Origin: Propionibacteriaceae bacterium
GTDB lineage: Bacteria; Actinomycetota; Actinomycetes; Propionibacteriales; Propionibacteriaceae
Reading direction: 5' to 3'
Length of the DNA stretch: 64,000 nucleotides
Assembly: GCA_031266665.1 (NCBI GenBank)
Contig: JAISAO010000021.1
Coordinates: 1-64,000 of the forward strand
Below, in pieces: positions 8,949 to 18,074 of the stretch; within the stretch, counting starts at the first letter, position 1; the number at the start of each line of letters is the position of its first letter. Both the position numbers and the translations under genes were made by a program. Under the pieces are notes generated by a model. The model saw nothing but the letters and a program-made list of their open reading frames with translations, searched no databases and was not told the origin of the DNA.

Positions 8949-9121
8949 CGTCGTCCTTTCCCGCAGCCGGTCGGCAGTCATCGCCGCGCCTTCTCGGCTC
9001 AGCCATAGTCACCACCGTATCCCCTCGGCTCAGCCGCGTTTCCCCGTCACCGCCGTCTCGGCCTCGCGGGCCACCGCCACGCCCTCCGATCCGCCCCAGA
9101 CGCGACCAGGCGGCGAGGCGT

Positions 9122-9814
9122 TCACCCGGCCGCCGCCCCGTCGGCCGACGCCGTATCGTTCGAACAGTGGTCGGACACCCCGGAATCGGCCCCAGCCTGG
9201 CCCAGGCCGGCACCGACCTCCCCGGAGCCGGTCTCGGATTGGTCCGGACCGGCGTCGGCCTCCCCGAGATCAGACCCGGATTGATCAAATCCGGATTGAT
9301 CAGATCCGGATTGGCCCAGGTGTCCGGTTAGACGCAGGATGGCGTCGGCCGCCTGATCGGGGTCCAGTCGGTCCACCGCCAGCCGGACGGTGGCGACGGC
9401 GGCGTAGAGCGGCCGGCGCTCGGCCTCCAAGGCCGCCAACCGGGTGCGCACATCGCCCAGCAGTAGGGGCCGCAACTTGGCCAGGCCGGCCCGGCGGGTG
9501 GCGGTGGCCAGGCTGACGTCCAGCCAGACGACCTGGTGGCCCGACAGCCGCCGCCGGTTGGCCGGGTCTAAGACGGCTCCCCCGCCCAGCGACACCACCG
9601 CCTCGGGTCCGGCCAACAACTCTTGCACGGCCAGCGCCTCCCAGCGGCGGAACTCGGCTTCGCCCGCCAGGGCGAAGATGTCGGCCACCGGCCGCCCGCA
9701 GCGCTCCTCGACCCAGGCGTCGGAGTCGAAGCCGGGCCAGCCCAGCCGGCGGGCCAAAATGGCGCCGACGGTGGATTTGCCCGCCGCCGGCAGGCCCACC
9801 AGCACCAGGCTCAC
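9122..9814 (-). CDS. aroK: Shikimate kinase with repetitive C-terminal tail
   Basis: Phosphorylates shikimate at O3. P-loop GLPAAGKSTVG at residues 7-17, shikimate-binding FDSDAWVEE and FRRWE, Walker B-like VVSLGGGAVL, and the lid KLRPLL are visible. The kinase fold ends near residue 168. The remaining 60 residues are a Gly/Ser/Asp-rich tail that includes three 15-bp DNA repeats (9271-9315). Most AroK proteins are about 170 aa, so the tail is an addition of unknown role. Start GTG 9814. It sits between aroC and aroB. Confidence 0.94.
   Translation of the reverse strand: MSLVLVGLPAAGKSTVGAILARRLGWPGFDSDAWVEERCGRPVADIFALAGEAEFRRWEALAVQELLAGPEAVVSLGGGAVLDPANRRRLSGHQVVWLDVSLATATRRAGLAKLRPLLLGDVRTRLAALEAERRPLYAAVATVRLAVDRLDPDQAADAILRLTGHLGQSGSDQSGFDQSGSDLGEADAGPDQSETGSGEVGAGLGQAGADSGVSDHCSNDTASADGAAAG
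9271..9315. repeat. Three 15-bp tandem repeats inside aroK
   Basis: CAGACCCGGATTGAT, CAAATCCGGATTGAT and CAGATCCGGATTGGC follow each other exactly at 9271, 9286 and 9301. They encode part of the Ser/Asp/Gly tail of AroK in frame (15 bp = 5 codons). Confidence 0.8.
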
Positions 9815-9925
9815 GGTCTGGCCCCCGACCCCGGTGCCGCCGGCTCGGCGCCCGGCGCCCGGCCCGATCCGGCGCCACCCCGTGCAAAGCCCAACTCGGC
9901 GCCGCCTCGCGCCCGATCCGTGGTA

Positions 9926-10000
9926 GTCAGACCCTTGAAGGTCGGACCCGTGGTGGCCAGACCCCTGAAGGCCAGACCCCTGGAGATCAGACCCGTGGGG
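9926..10000. repeat. Five 15-bp tandem repeats between aroC and aroK
   Basis: Units start at 9926, 9941, 9956, 9971 and 9986; the most regular read GCCAGACCCCTGAAG and GCCAGACCCCTGGAG. They fill most of the 199-bp gap downstream of aroC and upstream of aroK. No stem or promoter stands out. Role unknown. Confidence 0.8.
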
Positions 10001-10013
10001 TCGACCGGCCGGC

Positions 10014-11237
10014 TCACGGCCGCCACTCCCACTCCGCCGGCAACAGCCCGCGCTCCGCCAAGCGGCGGCGGTAGCGCTCGGCCGAGGCCCTGACCTCGGC
10101 CACGGTGTCGCCGCCGAACTTGTCCAGCGCCACCTCCGCCAGCACCAGCGCCACCACCGCCTCGCCCACCACGCCGGCCGCCGGCACGGCGCAGACGTCG
10201 GAGCGCTGGGGGTGGGCGACGGCCGCCAAGCCGGTGGCGACGTCGACCGTGCGCAGGGCGTGGGGCACCGTCGGGATCGGTTTCATGGCGGCGGCCAGGC
10301 GGATGACCTGGCCGGTCGACATGCCGCCCTCGACGCCGCCGGCCCGTCGCGACAACCGCCTGGGGCCGCCCGCCTCCGGGGTCAGCTCGTCGTGGGCCTG
10401 GGAGCCGAGGCTGGCGGCCAGGGCGAAACCGGCGCCGACCTCGACCCCCTTGATCGCCTGGACGCCCATCAGCGCTCCGGCCAGGCGGGCGTCCAGCCGC
10501 CGGTCGGCCTGGACGTGCGACCCCAGTCCCGGCGGACAGCCGAAGACCAGGATCTCGAACACCCCGCCCAGGGTGTCGCCGTCCCGGGCGGCGGCGTCGA
10601 TCTGGCGGCGCATGGCGGCGGCGGCGGCCGGGTCGGCGCAGCGGCAGGGATCGGCCTCGATGGCCGCCCGCTCGGCCCAGCCCGGCTCCGGCCCCCGGCT
10701 GGCCACCGGGCCGACGGCGATCACATGGGACAAGATTTTGATCCCCAGGGCCTGGTCCAGGAAGGCTTTGGCCACGGCCCCCAGCCCCACCCGGGCGGCC
10801 GTCTCCCGGGCCGAGGCCCGCTCCAGGATGGGCCGGGCCTCGTCCCAGTCGTATTTCTGCATCCCGGCCAGGTCGGCGTGGCCCGGTCTAGGCCGGGTCA
10901 GGGGCTGGTCCCGGGCCGACAGGTCGGCCGGCTCGGCCCCCGGCGGACCGGGCTGGGGCGGGTCGGCCGCCATCGCCCGGCTCCAGCGCGGCCACTCCGA
11001 GTTGGCGATCTCCAAGACCACGGGCGACCCCAGGGTCTGGCCGTGGCGCACCCCGCCCAGGATCGTCACCCGGTCGCGCTCCAGCCCCATCCGGGCGCCC
11101 CGGCCGTGGCCCAGCCGGCGCCGCGCCAACTCCGCCGCCACCGCCTCGGTGGTCAGCCCGATGTGGGCCGGCAGACCGTCGATGGTGGCCACCAGGGCTG
11201 GGCCGTGGGACTCGCCGGCCGTCAGGTAGCGCAACAT
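10014..11237 (-). CDS. aroC: Chorismate synthase
   Basis: Final step of the shikimate pathway, the FMN-dependent conversion of EPSP to chorismate. Starting at ATG 11237 the protein opens [21 protein letters not shown], and carries the FMN/EPSP segments [12 protein letters not shown] and [15 protein letters not shown] (about residue 125), [18 protein letters not shown], and late [22 protein letters not shown]. The length of about 407 aa is normal. An upstream extension to 11348 is open but reads through a repeat element (VIPDLIRDP) and is not coding. First of the aroC-aroK-aroB run; no strong ribosome site is visible. Confidence 0.96.
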   Translation of the reverse strand: MLRYLTAGESHGPALVATIDGLPAHIGLTTEAVAAELARRRLGHGRGARMGLERDRVTILGGVRHGQTLGSPVVLEIANSEWPRWSRAMAADPPQPGPPGAEPADLSARDQPLTRPRPGHADLAGMQKYDWDEARPILERASARETAARVGLGAVAKAFLDQALGIKILSHVIAVGPVASRGPEPGWAERAAIEADPCRCADPAAAAAMRRQIDAAARDGDTLGGVFEILVFGCPPGLGSHVQADRRLDARLAGALMGVQAIKGVEVGAGFALAASLGSQAHDELTPEAGGPRRLSRRAGGVEGGMSTGQVIRLAAAMKPIPTVPHALRTVDVATGLAAVAHPQRSDVCAVPAAGVVGEAVVALVLAEVALDKFGGDTVAEVRASAERYRRRLAERGLLPAEWEWRP

Positions 11238-11289
11238 GGGTCGTAGTCTCTCACGCCCGTCGCCGGCCGGGGCGACGACACCGAGCCCC

Positions 11290-11345
11290 GGGGGCTTAAC
11301 GGTCTGACCCGGATCTCGGATCAGGTCCGGTATGACGATCGAAAC
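11290..11345. repeat. Degenerate MITE-like element, family 3, copy A
   Basis: On the minus strand this reads GTCATACCGGACCTGATCC and onward, matching the palindromic core of the elements at 31734-31833 and 58247-58349. Only the core and one degenerate end (TTAAGCC) remain. It lies just upstream of aroC. Confidence 0.5.
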
Positions 11346-11430
11346 CACGGTTTGGCGGACGCGGCGCCAGGTGCGAGGCCGGATCGGGCCGCCACGACAA
11401 ACTTACGGCTTCGTAAAGTAAGCTGGGGCG

Positions 11431-12135
11431 ATGCCGACCGTTTTAGCCCCGGCCGCGCCCCAGCCGACGCCGCCCCCAACCTCGACCACGCCGCCGCCCG
11501 ACCGGGGCAAGCCCCGCCTGCGCGGCTGGCTGCACGCCGGCGCCGCCCCCCTGCTGCTGGCCGCCTCCATCGTCATCCTGGCGCTGGCCGACGGCGGAGC
11601 GGCCAAGGCCGCCATGGCCGTCTACCTGGCCACCAGCCTGCTGTTGTTCGGCCATTCCGCCACCTACCACCTGGGCCGCTGGTCGCCCAGGACGGCCGCC
11701 GTGCTGCGCCGCATCGACCACTCCAATATCTACCTGTTCATCGCCGGCACCTACACGCCGCTGGCCGTGGTCTGCCTGAGCGGCCGCTCCCGTGTCGTCC
11801 TGCTGGCCCTGGTCTGGGGCTGCGCCTTGGCCGGCTGCCTCTTCAGGGTGCTCTGGATGAACGCCCCCCGCTGGCTCTACGTCTGCCTCTACATCGCCCT
11901 GGGCTGGGGGGCGCTGGGCTGGATGCCCCGCTTCTGGCAGGTCAGCGGCCCGGCCGTGGTCTGGCTGCTGCTGGCCGGCGGCCTGGCCTACTCCCTCGGC
12001 GCCGTGGTCTACGCCCGCCGGCGGCCCGACCCGTCCCCCGGCTGGTTCGGCTTCCACGAGATCTTCCACGCCTGCACCGTCTTGGCCGCCGCCTGCCATT
12101 TCACCGCCATCGCCCTAGCCGTCTGCCGGGCTTAG
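11431..12135 (+). CDS. Hemolysin III / TrhA-type (PAQR-like) membrane protein
   Basis: 234-aa seven-TM protein. The family signature is clear: HSATYHLGRW (about 72-81), RRIDHSNIYLFIAGTYTP (about 91-108), and FGFHEIFHACTVLAAACHF near the C-terminus, which supply the conserved metal-binding His residues. PAQR-like TrhA proteins affect membrane lipid homeostasis; cytolytic activity is not implied. A -10 box TAAGCT (11419-11424) lies 6 nt before the ATG, so the mRNA is probably leaderless. TTACG and CGTAA form a small inverted repeat at 11403-11416, just before the -10 box. Monocistronic. Confidence 0.9.
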   Translation: MPTVLAPAAPQPTPPPTSTTPPPDRGKPRLRGWLHAGAAPLLLAASIVILALADGGAAKAAMAVYLATSLLLFGHSATYHLGRWSPRTAAVLRRIDHSNIYLFIAGTYTPLAVVCLSGRSRVVLLALVWGCALAGCLFRVLWMNAPRWLYVCLYIALGWGALGWMPRFWQVSGPAVVWLLLAGGLAYSLGAVVYARRRPDPSPGWFGFHEIFHACTVLAAACHFTAIALAVCRA

Positions 12136-12245
12136 ACCCGGGGCTTAGATCCACCGCTTCTCAACCGCCGAACGACCCCGCCCGGTGGCGCGGGCAGCGT
12201 GGTCGACACTTCCCCGTCCGCCTTCACGCCGACACCACCGCTCAT

Positions 12246-12406
12246 CTAATGGTCTGTCGCATCTAAAAGTTGGGTGATGAGCGGTGTCGGACGGTGTCGA
12301 TGGCAAAGGAAGGAGGCAGGCTGGACGCCCGCCGACTGACGACAACGCCGCCAGCGGCGTCGCCCGGCGCCGCGAATCCGACATTTTAGGTGCGACAGAC
12401 CACTAG
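12246..12406. repeat. MITE-like element, family 1, copy 2 (161 bp)
   Basis: The terminal arms match the 7495-7582 element (TGGTCTGTCGCA plus CTAAAA) and the next 15 bp match its other arm (GTTGGGTGATGAG), so the copy is in opposite orientation. It holds about 75 bp more internal sequence. The left border is CTAA, the right CTAG. It lies between the TrhA gene and the end of mca in a 307-bp gap with no other feature. Confidence 0.8.
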
Positions 12407-12442
12407 GGCCGTTCGCCCCGCCGATCAGCGGCGGATCGGAGC

Positions 12443-13366
12443 TCAGATGACCCAGTCCTCGGCCGTGCCCGGGGCGGGGAAAGCCAGGCCGGCGCAGAGG
12501 TCGTCCTCCGGGATGGTGGTCGCGACCGTCGAGCGGACCAGCTCGTAGTCCTCCGTCGGCCAGCCCCTCCGTTGGATCTCCAAAGGCACGTCGAACCAGT
12601 GCCCGTCCGGGTCGACCTGGGTGGCGTGGGCTCGCAGCGCCTGGTCGCGCAGCTCGAAGTACTCGGCGCAGGGCACGAAGGTGGTCAAGCGGTCGACCGT
12701 GTCGTCGTCCGCCCAGGCCCGCAGGCGCTCGCCGTAGGGCGAGCCCAGGCCGGCCTCGTGCATCATGGCGTCGAGCTTGGCGAAGCGCGCCCGGTGGAAT
12801 CCCATGTGGTAGTAGACCTTGGCCACCGTCCAGGGCGCCCTTTGGTCGGGCTCGTGCTCGGGGTCTGCCGCCGGGGCCAGGGCGGCCATGGTGACGCGGT
12901 GGCACATGATGTGGTCCGGGTGGGGGTAGCCGCCCCGCTCGTCGTAGGTCACGACCACATGGGGGCGGAAGGAGCGCAGGACGCGGGCCAGCTTGGCGGC
13001 GGCCTCCGCCACCGGCGTGGCCGCCAGGGTGCCGGGCGGGGTGGCCGGCCAGGGCTCGCCCTGGAAGAAGCCGGAGTCCTCGTAGCCCAGCCAGAGCTGG
13101 TCCACCCCCAAGATGTCGCGCGCCCGCGCCATCTCCTCTTGGCGCAGCTGGGGCAGACGGGCCCAGTTCTCCGGAGTGTCCAGCTTGGGGTTGAGGATCT
13201 CGCCCCGCTCCCCGCCGGTCATCGTCACCACCAGGACGGCGCAGCCCTCGGCGACGTACTTGGCCATGGTGGCGGCGCCCTTGCTGGACTCGTCGTCGGG
13301 GTGGGCGTGGGTGAACAGCAGACGCAGACGCTCGCCTCGGGCGTCGACACGTTGGGGTCGAATCAC
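12443..13366 (-). CDS. mca: Mycothiol conjugate amidase
   Basis: LmbE/PIG-L-family zinc amidase that cleaves mycothiol S-conjugates so that mercapturic acids are exported. Zn motif AHPDDESSKGAATMAKYV near the start; the second metal His lies in ERGGYPHPDHIMCHRV; TMTGGERGEILNP and HMGFHRARFAKLD are typical of Mca/MshB. Length about 307 aa from GTG 13366 (a longer frame to 13504 lacks similarity and has no ribosome site). TAGGGT lies 8 nt upstream. The gene implies that the organism makes mycothiol, a marker of Actinomycetota. Mca rather than MshB is preferred from KVYYHMGFHRARF and length, though the two are close paralogues. Confidence 0.9.
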   Translation of the reverse strand: MIRPQRVDARGERLRLLFTHAHPDDESSKGAATMAKYVAEGCAVLVVTMTGGERGEILNPKLDTPENWARLPQLRQEEMARARDILGVDQLWLGYEDSGFFQGEPWPATPPGTLAATPVAEAAAKLARVLRSFRPHVVVTYDERGGYPHPDHIMCHRVTMAALAPAADPEHEPDQRAPWTVAKVYYHMGFHRARFAKLDAMMHEAGLGSPYGERLRAWADDDTVDRLTTFVPCAEYFELRDQALRAHATQVDPDGHWFDVPLEIQRRGWPTEDYELVRSTVATTIPEDDLCAGLAFPAPGTAEDWVI

Positions 13367-13475
13367 GGGTAGACACCCTAGCGGGCCAGCCCGACAATAC
13401 GGGGACACCCTGCCACAACGGCCAGTCGTGGCTTTGTCCCCGCCCGGCGATAAGCCCGCCGGACGGGTCGGATCA

Positions 13476-13540
13476 CGGTCAGCCCACGGTCGGCATGACC
13501 ACAATCAGCGTGACCACGGTCGGTGTGACCACGGTCAGCG
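13476..13540. repeat. Four 15-bp tandem repeats
   Basis: Units at 13476, 13491, 13506 and 13521, the last two reading CAGCGTGACCACGGT and CGGTGTGACCACGGT. The array ends inside the stop codon region of the downstream minus-strand gene (13535-14410). Confidence 0.75.
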
Positions 13541-14410
13541 TTGCGCCTCGGCCGTCTCCTCGGCCCCGCCCAACCGGACGCTGGCCTGGCCCATCACCAC
13601 GCCGATGTCGAGGTGGGCGCGACCGTCGCCCACCACGAACTCGGAGTCGGCCGGCTGGGCGGCCGTGTCCCAGCTGATGTGACCCACCCGGCTGTCGGCG
13701 TGGATGGTGACGTCGGAGTCTAAGTCGACTCGGACCGTCAGTTGACCGGACTCGACCCGCAGTCTGGAGCGCCCGACGACGAAGCGTCCGCTGATCGTCG
13801 CCTGGCCGCCTTGGACCACCAGGTCTGACACCTGGGCGACCCGGTTCAAGGTCGCCACCCCGGCGGTCAGTCGCACCTGCCCCAGCCGAGGCACATTCTC
13901 GGTCGTCAGCGACCCGCCCGTGACCTCGATGTCGAGGTCCAGCTCCGGGTTGACCCGGATCGACAGCTCCTGGCCGATGCCCAGGGCTTTGATGTCGTCC
14001 AGGTGGCGGACCGAGCGGATGAAGCCCCAAGTCTGTCGCAGGCCGCTGAGTTGTTCGGCCTCGCCCGAGATCTCCAGCACTCCGGGGCGCCGCCGGGTCT
14101 GATGGATGTCCTCGGCCATGGCGGTCTTGACCCCGGGATCGCCGATGATGCGAACCCGTCGCCCGCTGGCCTTGACCGCGATCCGTTCCACTGGTCGAGC
14201 CTTCCCCGGCCGCGCCCGGGTCTCGGACGGCGGGTCGGAGACCGACGGGTCGGCCCCACCCGGATTCCAGGACGGCCACTCCCCCGAGGCCTCGTCGGCG
14301 GCCAGCCGCTCCGGTGCCGGGGCCGAGACCTCTCCGATCAGACGCTCGGCCGTCTCCGGGTCGATCCGCCCGGCCGCCAGATCGGCCAAGATGGCGCTGA
14401 TGTCGCTCAT
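13535..14410 (-). CDS. DUF4097-like beta-repeat protein of unknown function
   Basis: 291 aa. The first 25 residues (ISAILADLAAGRIDPETAERL) resemble the short SHOCT-like N-terminus seen before DUF4097 domains. After an acidic linker, residues about 90-280 form repeated beta strands with alternating V/L and G/D (LSIRVNPELDLDIEVTGG, VRLTAGVATLNRVAQV, LVVQGGQATISG, LRVESGQLTVRV), as in putative bacterial adhesin beta-helices. No signal peptide or TM segment is seen, so a cytoplasmic or peripheral place is likelier. GGAGGGG stands 7 nt before the ATG. Exact function is not known. Confidence 0.6.
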   Translation of the reverse strand: MSDISAILADLAAGRIDPETAERLIGEVSAPAPERLAADEASGEWPSWNPGGADPSVSDPPSETRARPGKARPVERIAVKASGRRVRIIGDPGVKTAMAEDIHQTRRRPGVLEISGEAEQLSGLRQTWGFIRSVRHLDDIKALGIGQELSIRVNPELDLDIEVTGGSLTTENVPRLGQVRLTAGVATLNRVAQVSDLVVQGGQATISGRFVVGRSRLRVESGQLTVRVDLDSDVTIHADSRVGHISWDTAAQPADSEFVVGDGRAHLDIGVVMGQASVRLGGAEETAEAQR

Positions 14411-14652
14411 CGCTGCACCCCTCCGTCAAAACTATTTGCCGCTCCACTGTAGCGCCCGAACGGGTGTCGTCGCCGTGCCACCCGGCGGCGGTCGCCCGCC
14501 CGCCCTGAGCACGGCTTCGGGGTATCGATCCGGGCCACCCGAGCGGGTTTGTGATCGGTCGGCGGGCCACCCGGCGGCGCTCCCGCGCCACCCGTCCGAG
14601 CGGTTGGGCGGGGCCGTTCCGGGGGTTGGCGGCGCGTGTACTGTGGGGCCGT

Positions 14653-15873
14653 GTGATGGTCGGGCCGGGCGGGCAAACAGCTGAGCGGTCTGAGCGGATG
14701 CCCCGGCCGGTCTGGGTGATGGCGGTGGTGGGTTTCCTGGTGGCGCTCGGCTTCGGCGTGATGTCGCCCGTCCTGCCGCTCTACGTCCGTCTCTTCGGCG
14801 TCTCCAGCTTCCTGGTCGGATTGGTGGTCAGTCTCTTCGCCCTCGTCCGACTGGTCACCAACCCGCTGGCCGGCCGCCTGCTACGCCGCCTCGGCCCCCG
14901 CCGGATCGTCATCTTGGGGGCGGTCCTGATCGCCGTCACCACCTTCATGATGGGGGTGTCCGACAGCTACTGGACGATCCTGTTGTGGCGCGGCCTGTCC
15001 GGCGTCGGGTCGGCCTGCCACGGCGTCGGCTCGCTGGCCCTGATCTTCTCCGTCACCCCGCCCCAACTGCGCGGCCGGGCCAACGCCTTGAGCGGCGGCG
15101 GTTTCGTCGTCGGCGGCATGGCCGGCCCGGCGGTGGGCGGCCTGGTGGCCCAATGGTCGATCCACGCCCCCTTCTTCTTCTACGCCACCACCTTGGCCAT
15201 CGGCGCCGCCGTCGTCTGGGTGATGGTCCCCCGCCTGCCGCCGGCCGCCGCCCCGGCCGCCGGGACCAGGCCGCTGGCGCTCTGGCGCGATCGCCGCTTC
15301 CGAGCCGTTCTGGCGGTCAACTTCGCCCAGTCCTGGCAGTCCTACGGCGTCCGCAACCTGCTCATCCCCCTGTTCGTGGTCGAGACCCTGGGCCGGGACC
15401 TCCGGGCCGTCGGCTGGGCCTTCACAGCGGCGGCCCTGGCCCAGTTCGCCTGTCTGACGCCGACCGGCTGGGCGACCGACCGGCTGGGCCGCAAGCCCAC
15501 CTTGCTGTTCGGCCTGGGCCTGACGGCTGTCGTCGGGGCCGGTCTGGCTTGGAGCCGGTCCTATGTCGTCTTGGTGGTCCTACTCTGCCTCTACAGCGTC
15601 GGGGCGGCCGCCACCAGCTCCAGCTCCCAAGCCATGCTGGCCGACGCCGTGCCGGCCACGGATGGCTCCGCCCTGGCTTCGTACCAGATGGCCGGCGATG
15701 TCGGCCTGATCCTGGGGCCGATGGTGGCCGGGGCTCTGATCGACGTCTGGCCGATGACGCTGGCCTGGTCGGTCGGCTCGGTCTTCCTGCTGCTGGCCGC
15801 CCTGCTGGTCGCCGTTGTGGCGCCGTCCCCGCCGGCCGCCCCGGGCGACCGCGCCCCGGTCCCGTCCGCTTAA
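14653..15873 (+). CDS. MFS transporter
   Basis: About 407 aa with 12 predicted TM helices. The MFS loop 2-3 signature reads NPLAGRLLRRLGPRRIV, repeated after helix 8 as GWATDRLGRKPTLLFG. Helix 5 contains NALSGGGFVVGGMAGPAVGG, an antiporter-like motif C, favouring drug/proton antiport. The substrate is unknown. A -10 box TACTGT (14639-14644) stands 8 nt before GTG 14653, which is followed at once by ATG 14656; either could be the start, and MPRPVWVM at 14698 is also possible. Convergent with the next gene: the two stop codons share the palindrome TTAA. Confidence 0.85.
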   Translation: MMVGPGGQTAERSERMPRPVWVMAVVGFLVALGFGVMSPVLPLYVRLFGVSSFLVGLVVSLFALVRLVTNPLAGRLLRRLGPRRIVILGAVLIAVTTFMMGVSDSYWTILLWRGLSGVGSACHGVGSLALIFSVTPPQLRGRANALSGGGFVVGGMAGPAVGGLVAQWSIHAPFFFYATTLAIGAAVVWVMVPRLPPAAAPAAGTRPLALWRDRRFRAVLAVNFAQSWQSYGVRNLLIPLFVVETLGRDLRAVGWAFTAAALAQFACLTPTGWATDRLGRKPTLLFGLGLTAVVGAGLAWSRSYVVLVVLLCLYSVGAAATSSSSQAMLADAVPATDGSALASYQMAGDVGLILGPMVAGALIDVWPMTLAWSVGSVFLLLAALLVAVVAPSPPAAPGDRAPVPSA

Positions 15874-16433
15874 ACGGGCTCGACCGCCCCGACGGCCTCC
15901 GGCGCCCGGGCGCGGGCCGCCCGCAGGCGGCTCAGGACCATCCCCAGGCCGATGCCGCCCACCAGGACCGCCGCCACGGCGATGGCCAGCCAGGGCGACC
16001 GCCGGGCCAACTCGATCAGCCCCCGGAAGGCCGCCAGGCCGACGGCGGCGTAGATCCAGCCCCAGGCGATCCAGCCGGGCATGGCCGCCAAGCTGTAGCG
16101 CCGCCAGCGCCAGCCGATCAAGCCGGCCGTCAGTTGGACGGCCGACTGGAAGCCGACGGTCAGGAAGGACAGGGGGACGATGGGCCAGCCCCAACGATCC
16201 AACCAGCGGGTCGCCCGGGCGGACGACTCCACCGCCAGTCGCCGGGCCCAGGGCGCGCGCAGCACCCCGGCCCGGATACCCCGGCCCAGCCAGTAGGTGG
16301 CCTGGGAGCGGCTGGCGGCCACGATGGTCAAGCAGAGGGCCGCCACCGCCAACGGCAGGTCCAAGACCCAGTCGGCCACCGCCGTCATCCAGCCCGCCAC
16401 GGTCGCCACCAGGGTGGCCAGTAAGTCGCTCAC
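15870..16433 (-). CDS. DedA/VTT-like small membrane protein
   Basis: 187 aa with hydrophobic segments at about 10-40, 85-110, 115-140 and 145-165. The middle region RFLDRWGWPIVPLSF-like (here LDRWGWPIVPLSFLTVGFQS) and AGLIGWRWRRYSLAAMPGWI resemble the DedA/SNARE-associated (VTT) core, a family linked to membrane potential and lipid scrambling. The GTG start has TAAGCT (16440-16445 in plus coordinates) exactly 6 nt upstream, so it is probably leaderless. It shares its stop region with the convergent MFS gene. Confidence 0.7.
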   Translation of the reverse strand: MSDLLATLVATVAGWMTAVADWVLDLPLAVAALCLTIVAASRSQATYWLGRGIRAGVLRAPWARRLAVESSARATRWLDRWGWPIVPLSFLTVGFQSAVQLTAGLIGWRWRRYSLAAMPGWIAWGWIYAAVGLAAFRGLIELARRSPWLAIAVAAVLVGGIGLGMVLSRLRAARARAPEAVGAVEPV

Positions 16434-16526
16434 GCCGCGAGCTTAGATGATTGATTCCAGACCCTGGGACCGTTTCAGGCTCGGCCGAGACGCCGGGGGC
16501 GGGGCTGGCTGTCGTAGGCTGGTCCG

Positions 16527-17192
16527 ATGGCCTCTTTGGACGAGTTGATAGCCCCCGACTGGGCGGCGGCCCTGGCCCCGGTCGAGGACGACATCCACCG
16601 CATGGGCGATTTTCTGCGAGCCGAACTGGCGGCCGGGCGGCGCTATCTCCCGGCCGGGCCGCGCGTCCTGCGGGCTTTCACCCGGCCGTTGGCCCAGGTC
16701 AAGGTGCTGGTGGTCGGCCAAGACCCCTACCCCACCCTGGGCCACCCCGTCGGCCTGTCCTTCGCCGTCGCCCCCGAGGTCTCCCCCCTGCCCGGCTCGC
16801 TGCGCAACATGTTCCAGGAGTTGGCCCAAGATTTAGCGGTCGCCCCGCCGCCCAACGGCGACCTGAGCCCCTGGTTCGACCAAGGCGTCTTGTTGTTGAA
16901 CCGGGTCTTGACGGTCCAGCCCGGCAAACCCGGCTCGCACCGGGGCAAGGGCTGGGAGAAGGTCACCCAACGGGCGGTCGAGGCCCTGGTGGAACGCGGC
17001 GGGCCGCTGGTGGCCATCCTCTGGGGGCGCGACGCCCAGAACTTGGCCCCGCTGCTGGGGTCGACGCCGATCATCGCCAGCCCCCACCCCAGCCCGTTGT
17101 CGGCCCGCTCCGGCTTCTTCGGCTCTCGGCCCTACTCCCGGGCCAACGCCTTGTTGTCCCAGCAGGGGGCCGCCCCCATCCGCTGGGCCTGA
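16527..17192 (+). CDS. ung: Uracil-DNA glycosylase
   Basis: Family-1 UDG that removes uracil from DNA. Water-activating loop [18 protein letters not shown] (catalytic Asp and Tyr), uracil-binding LLLNRVLTV, and leucine-loop region [19 protein letters not shown] with the catalytic His are all intact. 221 aa is normal. The ATG has TAGGCT (16515-16520) exactly 6 nt upstream and no ribosome site, so a leaderless mRNA is likely. Confidence 0.97.
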   Translation: MASLDELIAPDWAAALAPVEDDIHRMGDFLRAELAAGRRYLPAGPRVLRAFTRPLAQVKVLVVGQDPYPTLGHPVGLSFAVAPEVSPLPGSLRNMFQELAQDLAVAPPPNGDLSPWFDQGVLLLNRVLTVQPGKPGSHRGKGWEKVTQRAVEALVERGGPLVAILWGRDAQNLAPLLGSTPIIASPHPSPLSARSGFFGSRPYSRANALLSQQGAAPIRWA

Positions 17193-17297
17193 GCGGCCAC
17201 CCGCGACCGACGACCACCCATGGGACGGGGGACGCGCCCCCGCCAGCCGTCCGCTCGGCGGCGGTCAGGCGCTCGTCTCACATCGGCCCGGATTGGC

Positions 17298-17460
17298 CTA
17301 GATGGTTAATTCCAAGGGCTGGGCGATGGATTCGCGCTCAGACGACGGGCCGGCCAGGAAGAGGAGAGAGGCGATGTGTCGCATCGCCGACCGACGAGGA
17401 CGCCGCCGGCGCGTCGTCTGAGCGTGAGGACGAGCCCATGGCTTGGAATTAACCATCTAG
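17298..17460. repeat. MITE-like element, family 2, copy 1 (163 bp)
   Basis: Terminal inverted repeats CTAGATGGTTAATTCCAAG; inside them lie further complementary blocks (CAGACGAC and GTCGTCTG) and a central GGCGATG...CATCGCC stem, so the whole element folds as a branched cruciform. Ends are CTAG on both sides. Homologous copies lie at 37992-38154 and 38680-38842, in the reverse arrangement of arms. It sits 9 bp downstream of the SRPBCC gene's stop codon. Confidence 0.85.
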
Positions 17461-17468
17461 AGCTGGGT

Positions 17469-17867
17469 TTAGGGCGTCAACGCCTCCAAGACTCCCTTCC
17501 AGCGGGCGGACAGTTGGGCGGCGTCGACGGTGACGCCGGTGTGGTCGTGGACGATCTCCACCCGGGTGTGGTCGGGGCCGATCGGCTCGAGGCGCAATTC
17601 GACCCAGGTCCGGGGGGCCTCGTCAGTCTCGTGCCAGGAGAACCTGACTTTCTCCAAGGGGTGGTAGGAGCGGACGACCCCGTAGCAGCCGTCGGCCGAC
17701 TGCCAGCGATCTCCCTTGTCGCCCAGGGCGGCCCCGGGCCCGAGCAGGGCCTCCTGGGCCGTCGTCGTCAGAAGCCTGGCCCAGACCAGCTTCGCCGGTT
17801 CGGGCACCACCGCTGCGACCGCGGTGGTGTCCGCCGTGTGATTTTCGATCAGTAACTCCGTTGTCAT
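17469..17867 (-). CDS. SRPBCC (AHSA1-like) domain protein
   Basis: 132 aa. Bet v1-like fold segments: VVPEPAKLVWARLLT, YHPLEKVRFSWHETDEAPRTWVELRLEPIG, HTRVEIVHDHTGV and a C-terminal helix ending WKGVLEALTP, as in AHSA1/SRPBCC polyketide cyclase-like proteins. These bind hydrophobic ligands or act as cochaperones; the exact role cannot be told. The ATG at 17867 is preceded by GATGAGG. Upstream in-frame extension to 18038 lacks family similarity. Confidence 0.8.
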   Translation of the reverse strand: MTTELLIENHTADTTAVAAVVPEPAKLVWARLLTTTAQEALLGPGAALGDKGDRWQSADGCYGVVRSYHPLEKVRFSWHETDEAPRTWVELRLEPIGPDHTRVEIVHDHTGVTVDAAQLSARWKGVLEALTP

Positions 17868-18074
17868 TTGAACCTCATCCCCCCAGGCCCAGGCCCGGGA
17901 CTCGGAACAGTGGGCGCCGGGGTCCCTGCCCCGGGCTTGCCCAAACCCTAGCTCGGCCGGGCCGGTCGGGGAAGGGGCGCCCCGGCCAACCATCGCCCGA
18001 CTCCCGGGGGCGCCCCCGAGCCAGGGCGACGACCCCATTCCCGCCGGCAGAACACCGCCCCGACCACGACAGCG

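Noticed and set aside
10212-11246. Long plus-strand frame opposite aroC
   Set aside because: Gly/Gln/Arg-rich shadow produced by high GC; aroC on the other strand is certain.
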